From Thalassovita sp. (GTDB lineage Bacteria > Bacteroidota > Bacteroidia > Cytophagales > Flammeovirgaceae): a DNA stretch of 33,793 nt. The notes beneath the pieces are model-generated. The model searched no databases. It saw only the letters and a program-made list of their open reading frames with translations, and was not told where the DNA came from. Of the stretch, positions 1 through 7,215 are shown piece after piece. The position numbers were made by a program, and so were the translations under genes. The stretch covers positions 1 through 33,793 of the forward strand of contig PBYL01000274.1 of the NCBI GenBank assembly GCA_002729595.1, in the 5' to 3' direction. The number at the start of each line of letters is the position of its first letter. The first letter of the stretch is position 1.

Positions 1-80
1 TGATTAAAATTAATGGAAAGGAAAAAATTGAATTTGTTCTTAACTCAAAAGAAATTGACGAAGCGTGGATAAAAAAATAA
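1..80 (+). CDS. 3' end of an unidentified array gene (partial)
   Basis: An open frame runs from the window edge to a TAA at 78-80 and encodes the last 25 residues of a protein, ending in ...EIDEAWIKK. Only this tail is present, so the family cannot be named. Five bases after the stop the first attC-like element begins (85), the same close spacing seen after the later genes of the array. I infer that it is the last gene of another cassette extending to the left of the window. Confidence 0.5.
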   Translation, partial: IKINGKEKIEFVLNSKEIDEAWIKK

Positions 81-84
81 CGGT

Positions 85-200
85 GTTCAACAGGTGCTAA
101 GCCCAATCGGCTTACTCAATCATTTGCAAAGGACAGTGCTAAAAGATACTTTTGAGATATTTGAAAGGTTAGCCGACAGTGCTTAGCTGATCGTTGTGTG
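85..200 (+). repeat. attC-like element 1
   Basis: The left box GTTCAAC (85-91) fits the integron consensus RYYYAAC, and the right box is GTTGTGTG (193-200). Between them, nested arms pair: GCTAAGC (96-102) with GCTTAGC (181-187), and TCGGC (107-111) with GCCGA (172-176). The right box starts the next unit. Its nine bases GTTGTGTGC (193-201) are the exact reverse complement of that unit's 3' box (1689-1697). Confidence 0.6.
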
Positions 201-223
201 CAAGCTGAAAAAACGAACTGAAA

Positions 224-784
224 TTGAGCATAGAATTAAAAAAACACATAGAAGAAATCACACCAGTTTCAGATGCCGAATTTGAATACATACTTTCCCA
301 TTTCAAAAAGAAAAAGTTTAAAAAACACCAATTTCTGATTCAGGAAGGCAACAATGTTCCGAACGACCATTTTGTCATCAAAGGTTTGCTCAAAGCCTAT
401 TATACCAATGACGAAGGGAAAGAACACATTTTACAGTTCGCAATGGAAAATTGGTGGGTTACCGATTATCAAGCCCATTTCAAAAGAGAAAAGGCAACCA
501 TAAATGTGGACTGCCTTGAAGATTGTGAGGTGCTTTGTCTTTCGCTCGAAAACAGGGAAAAACTGTGTTCCGAACTTCAAAAAATAGAACATTTCTTTAG
601 AATAAAATCCAACCTGGGCTATGTGGCGTTGCAACGCAGAATCCTTTCATTGCTCGATAAGGATGCAAAGGGTAGATATGAGCAATTAATGGAATTGTAT
701 CCGTCTTTATTACAACGTGTTCCGAAAACAATTTTAGCTTCCTATCTTGGGGTTTCAAGGGAAACATTGAGCCGACTTTCATAA
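224..784 (+). CDS. Crp/Fnr family transcriptional regulator (array unit 1)
   Basis: This 186-residue protein has the Crp/Fnr layout. An N-terminal cyclic-nucleotide-binding-like beta-roll (about residues 20-115, with the FLIQEGNNVPNDHFVIKG segment) is followed by a C-terminal helix-turn-helix around YLGVSRETLSRL. It is of the common Bacteroidota type that lacks the residues needed to predict a ligand. The start is a TTG at 224, the first reasonable start after the element boundary; no ATG lies nearby and there is no clear Shine-Dalgarno sequence. The protein stops directly after the recognition helix, about eight residues earlier than the second Crp/Fnr protein of the array at 7216. A perfect Crp-type palindrome lies 2 bp after the stop and ahead of the DJ-1-like gene, so local control of that gene is a reasonable inference. 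Family assignment is firm; the signal sensed is unknown. Confidence 0.85.
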   Translation: MSIELKKHIEEITPVSDAEFEYILSHFKKKKFKKHQFLIQEGNNVPNDHFVIKGLLKAYYTNDEGKEHILQFAMENWWVTDYQAHFKREKATINVDCLEDCEVLCLSLENREKLCSELQKIEHFFRIKSNLGYVALQRRILSLLDKDAKGRYEQLMELYPSLLQRVPKTILASYLGVSRETLSRLS

Positions 785-786
785 CG

Positions 787-802
787 TGTGATATACCTCA
801 CA
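787..802 (+). promoter_or_regulatory. Candidate Crp/Fnr operator
   Basis: TGTGATATACCTCACA is a perfect TGTGA-N6-TCACA dyad, the classical Crp-type half-site arrangement. It sits between the stop codon of a Crp/Fnr gene and the start of the DJ-1-like gene. A weak -7-like sequence, CAACTTTG (847-854, one mismatch to TAnnTTTG), lies downstream and would put the dyad about 66 bp before the transcript start. The motif is seen; regulation by the neighbouring protein is inferred. Confidence 0.55.
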
Positions 803-890
803 AAAAATCCGTGACTTACTTCCTGTGCCAACCTGTAAAGGTTCTTCAACTTTGTACCATCATTTTAAAACAGAGAATACTAAAAAGTTG

Positions 891-1682
891 ATGAAAACAA
901 TTTCAGCAGGTCTAATGGTCATTGTAGGTTGTACCATTTTCACTGCTTGCAATCAAACAACCGCACAATCAGTTAATCAAACTAAAATGGAAAAGAAAAT
1001 TCTATTCGTGGTTACGAGCCACGACCAAAAAGGCGACACAGAAGTGAAAACGGGATATTATTTGAGCGAGGTTTCACATCCTTGGGAGATATTACATTCG
1101 GCAGGTTATGAAATTGACTTTGTGAGTCCGAAAGGCGGAAAAGCACCTGTTGATGGATTTAATATGGACGACCCTGTCAACAAGAAATTTTGGAACGATA
1201 AAGTCTATCGAAATAAAGTTGAGAATACGTTAAAACCATCCGAAGTTAACCCGAAAGACTATATAGCAATTCATTACGCTGGCGGACACGGAACAATGTG
1301 GGATTTTGCGGATAACGAGAAAATAGCCGAAATAGCACGACAAATTTACGAAAGCAACGGTGTTGTGAGTGCAGTTTGCCACGGTCCAGCAGGATTGGTA
1401 AACATCAAATTGGGCAACGGAAAATACTTGGTGGACGGAAAAAAGGTAAATGCCTTTACCAATGAAGAAGAAGTTGCCGTAAAATTGGAAAATGTTGTTC
1501 CGTTTTTATTGGAAACAAAACTCATTGAACGAGGAGTCAAATTTGAAAAATCAGGACTTTGGCAAAAGCACGTTACAGTCGACCAAAGATTGGTAACAGG
1601 ACAGAACCCTCAATCTGCCGAAGGTGTTGGACAAGCAACATTAAAGGAGCTTCAAAAATTAAATGTAGTAGTGACTGAATAA
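891..1682 (+). CDS. DJ-1/PfpI (Hsp31-like) family lipoprotein
   Basis: The 263-residue protein starts with a lipoprotein signal whose lipobox is FTAC (lipidated Cys20). It continues with a DJ-1/PfpI class I glutamine-amidotransferase fold. The segment from FVVTSHDQKGDT to HPWEILHSAGYEIDFVSPKGG matches the Hsp31/glyoxalase III-like branch. The nucleophile elbow is AVCHGPAG (Cys163, followed by His164), and YAGGHGTMWD supplies the neighbouring glycine-rich loop. Members act as deglycases, chaperones or glyoxalases; the exact activity cannot be read here. The frame is open further upstream to 825, but ATG 891 is preferred because the signal peptide begins there. No attC-like element separates it from the Crp/Fnr gene, so both belong to one unit. 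A lipidated, exported DJ-1 protein is less common than the cytoplasmic form. Confidence 0.85.
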   Translation: MKTISAGLMVIVGCTIFTACNQTTAQSVNQTKMEKKILFVVTSHDQKGDTEVKTGYYLSEVSHPWEILHSAGYEIDFVSPKGGKAPVDGFNMDDPVNKKFWNDKVYRNKVENTLKPSEVNPKDYIAIHYAGGHGTMWDFADNEKIAEIARQIYESNGVVSAVCHGPAGLVNIKLGNGKYLVDGKKVNAFTNEEEVAVKLENVVPFLLETKLIERGVKFEKSGLWQKHVTVDQRLVTGQNPQSAEGVGQATLKELQKLNVVVTE

Positions 1683-1689
1683 AAGTCAG

Positions 1690-1816
1690 CACACAACATT
1701 GTATATAAGCCATAGCGGAGTTCGTTCTTCGTCTATGGCTTTTTCGTATATTTAAGACCTATTCTAAACCGAAAAATAAGTACATAAATCCGCTCTCATA
1801 TACGAGACCGTTACCC
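1690..1816 (+). repeat. attC-like element 2
   Basis: The left box is CACACAAC (1690-1697) and the right box GTTACCC (1810-1816). Paired arms include GTATAT (1701-1706) with ATATAC (1798-1803), and AGCGGA (1714-1719) with TCCGCT (1789-1794). It is clearly related to element 9 (8280-8413): both have CACACAACATTGTRTATAA at the left and a shared CCGAAAA...GCATAAA/ACATAAA...GCT stretch in the right half. Its right box is atypical and fails the pairing test with the next unit. Confidence 0.55.
1707..1744 (+). terminator. Terminator-like hairpin inside attC-like element 2
   Basis: AAGCCATAG (1707-1715) pairs perfectly with CTATGGCTT (1733-1741) around a 17-nt loop, and the right arm runs into a T-rich stretch (1740-1744). 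It would end the DJ-1 transcript 25 bp after the stop codon. Confidence 0.5.
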
Positions 1817-1824
1817 TTCATGAA

Positions 1825-2751
1825 ATGAGAAGAATAATCCTAATACTGATATGTTTAGCTTTTATTGAAAGCTCATTTGCTTGCATAAACGAATACAGAA
1901 CTCTATTGACAGGAGAAGTTGTTTACACTGACCCGTCAAGTGGTAAAGTGTGGAATAGAGAAATAGACACCCTTGAACTTAGAAATAAATCCGATGAATT
2001 ATTAGCTGCTTACAAAAGGTCTGATTCTCTGGAATACTATTCCGACTATGCTGCTGCATTAATATACTTAGGCGAATACCAAAAGGCTAAAAAGATTTAC
2101 GAACAAATTGAAAAACTGTCGCCAAGCTTATACACCACAGCTTCAAATCTCGGAACTATTTATGAACTCATTGGGAAACCAGATTCTGCATTAATCTGGA
2201 TTAAAAAATCAATTAAACTTAATCCCAAATCACATAAAGGCTCAGAATGGATCCATATTAAAATCCTAGAGTTCAAACTTTCGAAATCTCAGGACATTCA
2301 AAATTCTATCCTTGGTTTAGACTTCGGTAAGGATAAAATTCCTTCAAACCCGAACAATTATAACTTGGAAGAACTTCAAAATCACATTTGGCATCAACTT
2401 AGGGAACGAACGACATTTGTAAAACCTGAAAATGAAATTGTTGGAAACATCTATTTTGATTTAGGAAATATTTTAGCTCAAACCCGTGATGTTCAGACCG
2501 CACTTGAAAGCTTTGAAGTAGCAAAGGAATATGGTTTCGAATCTGATTTAATGACTCAAAGAATCGCTGAATTTGAAAAGTTAGCTCTTAAAGCAAAACC
2601 GAATCAATTAAAAAAAGACGCTAAAGATTTTATAAAGGATAATTTTAAAATTTTATTCTGGTCTGGACTTCTAATCTTTTTCGGATTTATCTTTATGTTC
2701 ATACGACTAGTAAAGAAGAAAATAAAAAAACGAACACACAACAAAACCTAA
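1825..2751 (+). CDS. Exported TPR-repeat protein with C-terminal membrane anchor
   Basis: This 308-residue protein has an N-terminal signal peptide (MRRIILILICLAFIESSFA). A tetratricopeptide-type helical region follows, with clear units around DYAAALIYLGEYQKAKKIYEQ, TASNLGTIYELIGKPDSALIWIKKSI and YFDLGNILAQTRDVQTALESF. One transmembrane helix near residues 275-293 (ILFWSGLLIFFGFIFMFIRL) and a very basic tail close the protein. TPRs mediate protein-protein contacts; no partner is suggested by the context. The last residues (RTHNKT) are encoded inside attC-like element 3, whose left box lies at 2735-2742, so the gene runs into the element. ATG 1825 follows element 2 by 9 bp. This is the one unit whose two ends clearly fail the complementarity test. 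Confidence 0.75.
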   Translation: MRRIILILICLAFIESSFACINEYRTLLTGEVVYTDPSSGKVWNREIDTLELRNKSDELLAAYKRSDSLEYYSDYAAALIYLGEYQKAKKIYEQIEKLSPSLYTTASNLGTIYELIGKPDSALIWIKKSIKLNPKSHKGSEWIHIKILEFKLSKSQDIQNSILGLDFGKDKIPSNPNNYNLEELQNHIWHQLRERTTFVKPENEIVGNIYFDLGNILAQTRDVQTALESFEVAKEYGFESDLMTQRIAEFEKLALKAKPNQLKKDAKDFIKDNFKILFWSGLLIFFGFIFMFIRLVKKKIKKRTHNKT

Positions 2752-2788
2752 ACTGCATTGAAACGCAGTTTAGCCAAACCGTTGTATG
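2735..2788 (+). repeat. attC-like element 3
   Basis: Compact element with left box CACACAAC (2735-2742), a perfect 9-bp stem CTAAACTGC/GCAGTTTAG (2748-2756 and 2765-2773) with an 8-nt loop, and right box GTTGTATG (2781-2788). The left box and part of the stem are also coding sequence of the TPR gene. The right end GTTGTATGGC is the reverse complement of the 3' end of the next unit (4024-4033) at 9 of 10 positions. Confidence 0.65.
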
Positions 2789-2804
2789 GCATAAACAGAA
2801 CAAA

Positions 2805-4019
2805 ATGAAACCAAAAATAGTATTTGCAATTGCGTTGTTAGCTGTTCTCAGTGGCTGCTCAGCAGGAAAGGACAATCAAGAATCCAATACTGATACGGGA
2901 AGGGCGATCCCAGCTCCTGCTCTTCGCGTATTGCATGAGGATTCTGAAGAAGAAAAAGAAGCATTGAGTGAGTCGTTCGTCGGAATTACAAATGATGGCG
3001 AAATCCGTAACGATCTTTATGCGATAGAAGCAACTGGGATATCTACAGAACCCATTAGAAATTCAGTTGAAACTTTTTTATCATCCTTATCGCCTGAGCA
3101 GATATCCAGTTGCACTTTCCCAATTGATGATCAGGAATGGAGAAGATGGACCAATATTGATATTGCCGAGTACAAAAGAAAAGGGATTGGTCTCCCAGAT
3201 TTGACGGAGCATCAAAGGGAATTGGCTTTTAGCATCCTCAAAGTGAGTTTAAGCCCTGATGGTTTTACCAAGGTGCAAGACATTATGAAAATGGAAGGTT
3301 ACCTAGCCAGATTGGCTAATGAATTTGAAAATCTGGGACCGGATCTATATTGGTTCACTTTTATGGGTAAACCATCTGAGACAGAACCTTGGGGATGGCA
3401 ATTAGACGGACATCATCTTGTGATCAATTACTTTGTTTTAGGAGACCAGGTTGTTATTACTCCAACGTTTATGGGATCAGAGCCTAATTATATTGAAGAT
3501 GGGGAAAATGCAGGAACCAGGACTTTTGAAGATGAAGAAAGACTAGGACTTGAGTTTTATAATTCATTGAATGAAAGTCAGAAAGCTAAGGCAACACTAT
3601 TTGATCGCAAAATTTATGACCACAACCAAACAGAATCATTTAGGGATAATGCCATTGTACCCTATGCAGGAATCATATCAACAGAACTCGATGAACAACA
3701 ACTGTCAAGTTTGAAAAAGCTGATTGGAGTGTATATTGGAAATATCAGAGAAGGCCATTCAGAAATTCGTATGGCTGAAATTCTGGGACACATAGACGAG
3801 ACCTATTTTTCGTGGGTTGGTAAAATAAATGGAGACGGTCCATTTTATTATCGCATACAAAGCCCTGTGGTCATTATTGAATTCGATCACCACAAACCTG
3901 TTTTCCTTGAAGGTGATTTACCAACAAGAAAACACGTCCATACTGTAGTTCGTACGCCAAACGGCAATGATTATGGCAAGGACTTATTAAAACAACATTT
4001 AGAGCAACATCGTCATTAA
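2805..4019 (+). CDS. DUF3500 family lipoprotein
   Basis: A 404-residue protein with a lipoprotein signal peptide (lipobox LSGC, Cys18). The rest matches DUF3500, an uncharacterised family. Diagnostic stretches are LSPEQISSCTFPIDDQEWRRW, the WGWQLDGHHLVINYFVLGDQVVITPTFMGSEP region and the late HKPVFLEGDLPTRKHVHTVVRTPNGNDYG segment. The last of these carries several histidines that could bind metal or act catalytically, but this is only a suggestion. The ATG lies 17 bp after element 3 and the stop 7 bp before element 4, leaving no room for another gene. Function is unknown. Confidence 0.85.
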   Translation: MKPKIVFAIALLAVLSGCSAGKDNQESNTDTGRAIPAPALRVLHEDSEEEKEALSESFVGITNDGEIRNDLYAIEATGISTEPIRNSVETFLSSLSPEQISSCTFPIDDQEWRRWTNIDIAEYKRKGIGLPDLTEHQRELAFSILKVSLSPDGFTKVQDIMKMEGYLARLANEFENLGPDLYWFTFMGKPSETEPWGWQLDGHHLVINYFVLGDQVVITPTFMGSEPNYIEDGENAGTRTFEDEERLGLEFYNSLNESQKAKATLFDRKIYDHNQTESFRDNAIVPYAGIISTELDEQQLSSLKKLIGVYIGNIREGHSEIRMAEILGHIDETYFSWVGKINGDGPFYYRIQSPVVIIEFDHHKPVFLEGDLPTRKHVHTVVRTPNGNDYGKDLLKQHLEQHRH

Positions 4020-4025
4020 TCACGC

Positions 4026-4144
4026 CACACAACAAACACTAAAATGAATTTACGAACTGAGCTATCTAATATGACAATGCAAAATAGAAGAGTGAGTGCT
4101 TCTAGCAACTGGGGCGCATACTCATTTTAGTTGGTCGTTGTGTT
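4026..4144 (+). repeat. attC-like element 4
   Basis: The left box is CACACAAC (4026-4033). Arms CTAAAATGA (4039-4047) and TCATTTTAG (4122-4130) pair perfectly over a 74-nt interior. The right box is GTTGTGTT (4137-4144). The right end GTTGTGTTT is the reverse complement of the next unit's 3' end (5112-5120) at 8 of 9 positions. Confidence 0.6.
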
Positions 4145-4157
4145 TCATTTAATAGAT

Positions 4158-5099
4158 ATGAGCGAACAAACCAAAATATTAAGAGATAATATAGAACACT
4201 TAATTGATAAGCTTGAACTTATTGAGTTTAAGAAAGACTTACTAAATAATTTAAAGTTCAATTATAGTTTGACATCATACTGTGATGAGGATTATTCGCA
4301 ACTGGGTAATACAAGACTAGGTGGATTACCTGATTTACCTAAGGATATAGATTATCCTCATAATGAAAATGGATACTACAACTTACTTTGTCAAATTAAC
4401 TTTTCGGATTTTAAAGAGAAGTTAGGTACCCTTCCTGATAAAGGAATTCTCTACGTTTTTAACGGTCATGCTTCTGAAAATGATTTTGTAACGATTTTCA
4501 CTGAAACAACAGAGAGATTGGTAAGAAAAGAACCTCCTCAAGGTTTAGAAAACTTGAATAATGAAATTCGTAAGCGACCTTATGATGGATTAAAAGCAAA
4601 TTTTGAAATTGGATACTACTTTAGTGGAGATACTTCAAAGATATATTACCATGATGCAGAAAAATATCATTCATTAATGAAATTTAATAACTCCAACAAG
4701 ACCTTTATTTTGGGGAAAGCTCCTGATGCATGCTCTATTTATACTTACTTAAAGGGATTTGATACTTTAATGCATGAAGTACTACTGTACAAAGGAATAA
4801 GGGAAGATTATCAATCTCAATTAAAGATATACCTTCAAGAATGCAATGATGCGATTATGCAAAAAAGCAGCAACATTGAATATTTCAAAAGAAAAAAAGA
4901 ACAGCTACAAAAATTGGATTCGGAAAAAGAGACTCATTTTGAAAATTATGAAAATGTAACCTGTTTAATTGGATTAGAATCATTAGGAAAATTAGGATGG
5001 ATGTGGGGCGATTTGGGCTTTAAGAATGTATATATTCTAAATGAAGATTTAGAGAGAGAGGATTTCGATAATTTGTATGTTGAAACATATTCCTCTTAA
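4158..5099 (+). CDS. DUF1963 (YwqG-like) protein
   Basis: The 313-residue protein has the DUF1963 signature: GNTRLGGLPDLPKDIDYP near residues 46-63, then LLCQINFSDF and GILYVFNGH. Family members are cytoplasmic and uncharacterised (Bacillus YwqG). Some lie beside SUKH-type immunity genes in polymorphic-toxin loci, and a SUKH gene is also present in this array. The frame is open upstream to a TTG at 4131, but that codon lies within attC-like element 4. ATG 4158, which begins MSEQTK and sits 13 bp after the element, is therefore the better start. A charged, coiled-coil-prone segment around residues 220-270 precedes the C-terminal WMWGDLGFKNVYILNEDL motif. Function is not established. Confidence 0.85.
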   Translation: MSEQTKILRDNIEHLIDKLELIEFKKDLLNNLKFNYSLTSYCDEDYSQLGNTRLGGLPDLPKDIDYPHNENGYYNLLCQINFSDFKEKLGTLPDKGILYVFNGHASENDFVTIFTETTERLVRKEPPQGLENLNNEIRKRPYDGLKANFEIGYYFSGDTSKIYYHDAEKYHSLMKFNNSNKTFILGKAPDACSIYTYLKGFDTLMHEVLLYKGIREDYQSQLKIYLQECNDAIMQKSSNIEYFKRKKEQLQKLDSEKETHFENYENVTCLIGLESLGKLGWMWGDLGFKNVYILNEDLEREDFDNLYVETYSS

Positions 5100-5113
5100 T
5101 GATAAAAATGCAA

Positions 5114-5194
5114 ACCCAACAATGTGTATGAAATCATAGCTGAGCATGCCAAAGGCTTAATCCAAAGCTACTATTCATACATTAAACTTTAGGT
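5114..5194 (+). repeat. attC-like element 5
   Basis: The left box ACCCAAC (5114-5120) fits RYYYAAC. The arms AATGTGTATGAA (5121-5132) and TTCATACATT (5174-5183) pair with a 2-nt bulge. The right end reads CTTTAGGT (5187-5194), where GTTAGGT would be expected, so the right box is altered. Downstream it runs straight into a 20-nt leader shared with element 6. Confidence 0.5.
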
Positions 5195-5208
5195 ACAATT
5201 AGAAATGA
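5189..5208 (+). repeat. Shared cassette leader, copy 1
   Basis: The 20-nt sequence TTAGGTACAATTAGAAATGA recurs exactly at 5773-5792. In both places it spans the element's right end through the start codon of the next gene. The two genes that follow are unrelated. Confidence 0.8.
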
Positions 5209-5705
5209 CTAAAGAAGAAATTATATCAAAAGGAAATTTTGTACTCAATAAATCTAATTTTGAATACTCGGAGTTTAGAATAAATTTATATCTAGACTTT
5301 TTCAAAACTGATTTTGAGGTAATATTTACGAATTTGCCAAGTACAGAATCTGAACCTCAAATGACTGTTTTAACCGAAATAGTGAATGAATTAATAAATT
5401 ATGACATTGATAATAAAAAATGGTTGAAGCAAGAAGTCTGGGAACATTATAAAATTTGTGTAGAAAACACAAGCTATGGAATGGTAGACGATAGTGGATT
5501 TGATAATGAAATAGATGCAAATATTGCTCACTTCAAAATTTACAACGAAGATGATGCATTTAATGCTCTTGAATTAAGTGAAATAATATCAGATATGGAC
5601 TTTACGGACTATAGATATTTCAACTTGATTTTCAAATGTCCTTGGGATGACGAACACGGAATTTGGATTGGAGTGAAAAATGGAAAATTTGATAGTATTA
5701 ATTAA
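5205..5705 (+). CDS. Small acidic cytoplasmic protein, immunity-like (DUF6985-like?)
   Basis: This 166-residue, strongly acidic protein has no signal peptide or membrane segment. The C-terminal motif CPWDDEHGIWIGVKNGKF resembles the end of DUF6985-type proteins found among toxin-immunity candidates. That resemblance is from memory and weak, so the gene should be treated as unassigned. It is flanked by attC-like elements 5 and 6. ATG 5205 lies at the end of the shared leader, and the stop is followed within 10 bp by the next element's left box. Confidence 0.6.
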   Translation: MTKEEIISKGNFVLNKSNFEYSEFRINLYLDFFKTDFEVIFTNLPSTESEPQMTVLTEIVNELINYDIDNKKWLKQEVWEHYKICVENTSYGMVDDSGFDNEIDANIAHFKIYNEDDAFNALELSEIISDMDFTDYRYFNLIFKCPWDDEHGIWIGVKNGKFDSIN

Positions 5706-5710
5706 AACTA

Positions 5711-5778
5711 CTCACAACACGGTGTAATTGCCATAACTTGCGACTGCTTCTTTACTGGCAATTACACGAAACTTAGGT
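5711..5778 (+). repeat. attC-like element 6
   Basis: The left box is CTCACAAC (5711-5718). A perfect 11-bp stem GTGTAATTGCC (5722-5732) / GGCAATTACAC (5757-5767) closes a 24-nt loop. The right end CTTAGGT (5772-5778) has C in place of the conserved G of GTTAGGT. The right end CTTAGGTAC still matches the reverse complement of the next unit's 3' end (6442-6450) at 7 of 9 positions. Confidence 0.6.
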
Positions 5779-5792
5779 ACAATTAGAAATGA
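5773..5792 (+). repeat. Shared cassette leader, copy 2
   Basis: Exact 20-nt copy of the leader at 5189-5208, again ending in the start codon region of the following gene. It points to exchange or shared ancestry of unit starts within the array. Confidence 0.8.
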
Positions 5793-6439
5793 TGAGACAA
5801 GTATTAGTGAATTTGTTTTTGACAACTCAACTTGCTTTTAGCCAGAGTGCAGATAAAGACACAATTGACGGAGTTTATATTCCTAAAAATATTGAAGATT
5901 GCTTTGAGCAGATCGATAGTTTTTGGGATGATTCTACTAAAACTCAAGTAAAAAATTGGTCTGAGGATGAATTCAGTGCGAATGCTCATTTTGGTATTGG
6001 AATGTGGATGCGAAATAATTGGAGGCTTTGGGGTGGTTCTCGATTATCAAAATACTTTAATGATTTAGGGATTTATCATCCTGATGATATGTCTGGAATA
6101 ATATTGGACAGTTACCACAGATATTTAACTGGACGAGAAATTAATTTGGATGAGCAAATTGGCTATTACAGAGCTTATTGGAAAGTAAATGAAGAACCAA
6201 GTAAAGATAGTTACCCAAAAGGAGTGAAAAAGGTTGAGTTTAATACCACAATGGGATACACTCTAAAAGCTAATAACTATCCAGGTAGTATTCATGTCCA
6301 GACGAATTCAAAGTCAGATAAAATTTGGATTTATGACTATCACTTTGGTTGGTTACAAATTACTGAACAGGAATTAAAAGAACTGGACAATCCAGCTACA
6401 AGAGAAGAAACGCTAAAAAAATTATTTAATAAAGAATAA
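5789..6439 (+). CDS. Exported DUF6794-like protein
   Basis: A 216-residue protein with a short signal peptide (MMRQVLVNLFLTTQLAFSQS). It then has the pattern VYIPKNIEDCFEQIDSFWDDSTKTQVKNWSEDEF, followed by HFGIGMWMRNNWRLWGGSRLSKYFNDLGIYHPDDMSGIILDSYHR. I associate this with DUF6794, a Bacteroidota family of unknown role that is often found in scattered single copies. The family number is from memory and should be checked. No catalytic motif is evident. The stop is 4 bp before attC-like element 7. Confidence 0.7.
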   Translation: MMRQVLVNLFLTTQLAFSQSADKDTIDGVYIPKNIEDCFEQIDSFWDDSTKTQVKNWSEDEFSANAHFGIGMWMRNNWRLWGGSRLSKYFNDLGIYHPDDMSGIILDSYHRYLTGREINLDEQIGYYRAYWKVNEEPSKDSYPKGVKKVEFNTTMGYTLKANNYPGSIHVQTNSKSDKIWIYDYHFGWLQITEQELKELDNPATREETLKKLFNKE

Positions 6440-6443
6440 AAGT

Positions 6444-6503
6444 GCCTAACACAAGCTATAGTGCATACCCTTCGGGATACGCACCATAGCCAAACCGTTA
6501 GGT
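6444..6503 (+). repeat. attC-like element 7 (fully canonical boxes)
   Basis: This is the best match to a textbook attC site. GCCTAAC (6444-6450) fits RYYYAAC and GTTAGGT (6497-6503) fits GTTRRRY. The arms GCTATAGTGCATACCC (6455-6470) and GGATACGCACCATAGC (6475-6490) pair at 13 of 16 positions around a TTCG loop. Total length is 60 bp. The right end GTTAGGTTG is the exact reverse complement of the next unit's 3' end (7139-7147). Confidence 0.75.
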
Positions 6504-6528
6504 TGCATAGTCTGAAAGAACATAAAGT

Positions 6529-7134
6529 ATGAATGAAATTGAGCATTTTTTCAAAGCTTACTATTCTCAAATGAAAGATTTCTATCTTGAGTTTGAAACT
6601 GATGAATATGAGTTAACGAAAGAGAATTATTGGGACAAAGTTTTGAAGCCGAGTGAAATTAGTGACGATGATTTTGCTCCAATCGAAATCAAGCTTAATT
6701 TGACCTTGCCTGCTTCATTTAAGGCCTTCTATAAATCTCATTATTCACTTGAAAAAGACTTTGATACTGGTGGTCTTTATATTGCCGGGAATACTGAGAA
6801 TAGTAAACTGTCGTCTTTAACTGATTATTTTTTTGACCACGGAATATCTTCTGAAATTACAGATTTGGGATTAATTCCATTTGGACTCTATAATGATGAA
6901 TGGTATGTGTGTTTAGATATGAATAGCAATCAAGATGACCCTAGTATTGTTCTTTTTGAAATGAGTAATTGGGGTGCAGGAAAGGAAGCAATATCGCATA
7001 GACCTTGGTTCTCAAACTTTAATTCATTTTTAAGATGCATCTCAGATTATCAGGTCAATGGTAATTGGGATAATTTCAATGACTTAGACCCAGACAATAA
7101 TTACTTAACCGCATACGATTATTGGAAAAATTAA
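6529..7134 (+). CDS. SMI1/KNR4 (SUKH) family protein
   Basis: The 201-residue cytoplasmic protein shows the SUKH pattern: EIKLNLTLPASFKAFYKSHYS near residues 44-64, then GLIPFGLYNDEWYVCLDM, and VLFEMSNWGA. The family includes many immunity proteins against contact-dependent and polymorphic toxins. No toxin gene is visible nearby, so it would be an orphan immunity gene if that role holds. It sits alone between elements 7 and 8, with the ATG 25 bp after one and the stop 6 bp before the other. Its unit gives the strongest end-to-end match in the array, together with unit 1. Confidence 0.75.
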   Translation: MNEIEHFFKAYYSQMKDFYLEFETDEYELTKENYWDKVLKPSEISDDDFAPIEIKLNLTLPASFKAFYKSHYSLEKDFDTGGLYIAGNTENSKLSSLTDYFFDHGISSEITDLGLIPFGLYNDEWYVCLDMNSNQDDPSIVLFEMSNWGAGKEAISHRPWFSNFNSFLRCISDYQVNGNWDNFNDLDPDNNYLTAYDYWKN

Positions 7135-7140
7135 ACGACA

Positions 7141-7184
7141 ACCTAACACTATTAAAATGCATCAAAACACATTTTACGTTGTGT
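7141..7184 (+). repeat. attC-like element 8 (shortest)
   Basis: The left box ACCTAAC (7141-7147) fits RYYYAAC. A short stem AAAATG/CATTTT (7154-7159 and 7169-7174) follows, then right box GTTGTGT (7178-7184). At 44 bp it is the smallest element. Its left box belongs to the GTTAGGY class while its right box belongs to the GTTGTGTG class, as expected if the two boxes come from different units. Confidence 0.6.
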
Positions 7185-7215
7185 ACGAGTTGAAAAAAAT
7201 CAGGTCCAAATCGAA

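Noticed and set aside
825-890. Upstream extension of the DJ-1-like gene
   Set aside because: The extra residues have no signal or domain features and precede a clear lipoprotein signal peptide that starts at ATG 891.
1810-2742. The TPR unit as support for the unit-end complementarity
   Set aside because: Its start GTTACCC and its 3' box CACACAAC agree only at GTT. It counts against the rule and is reported as a failure rather than fitted by shifting the boxes.
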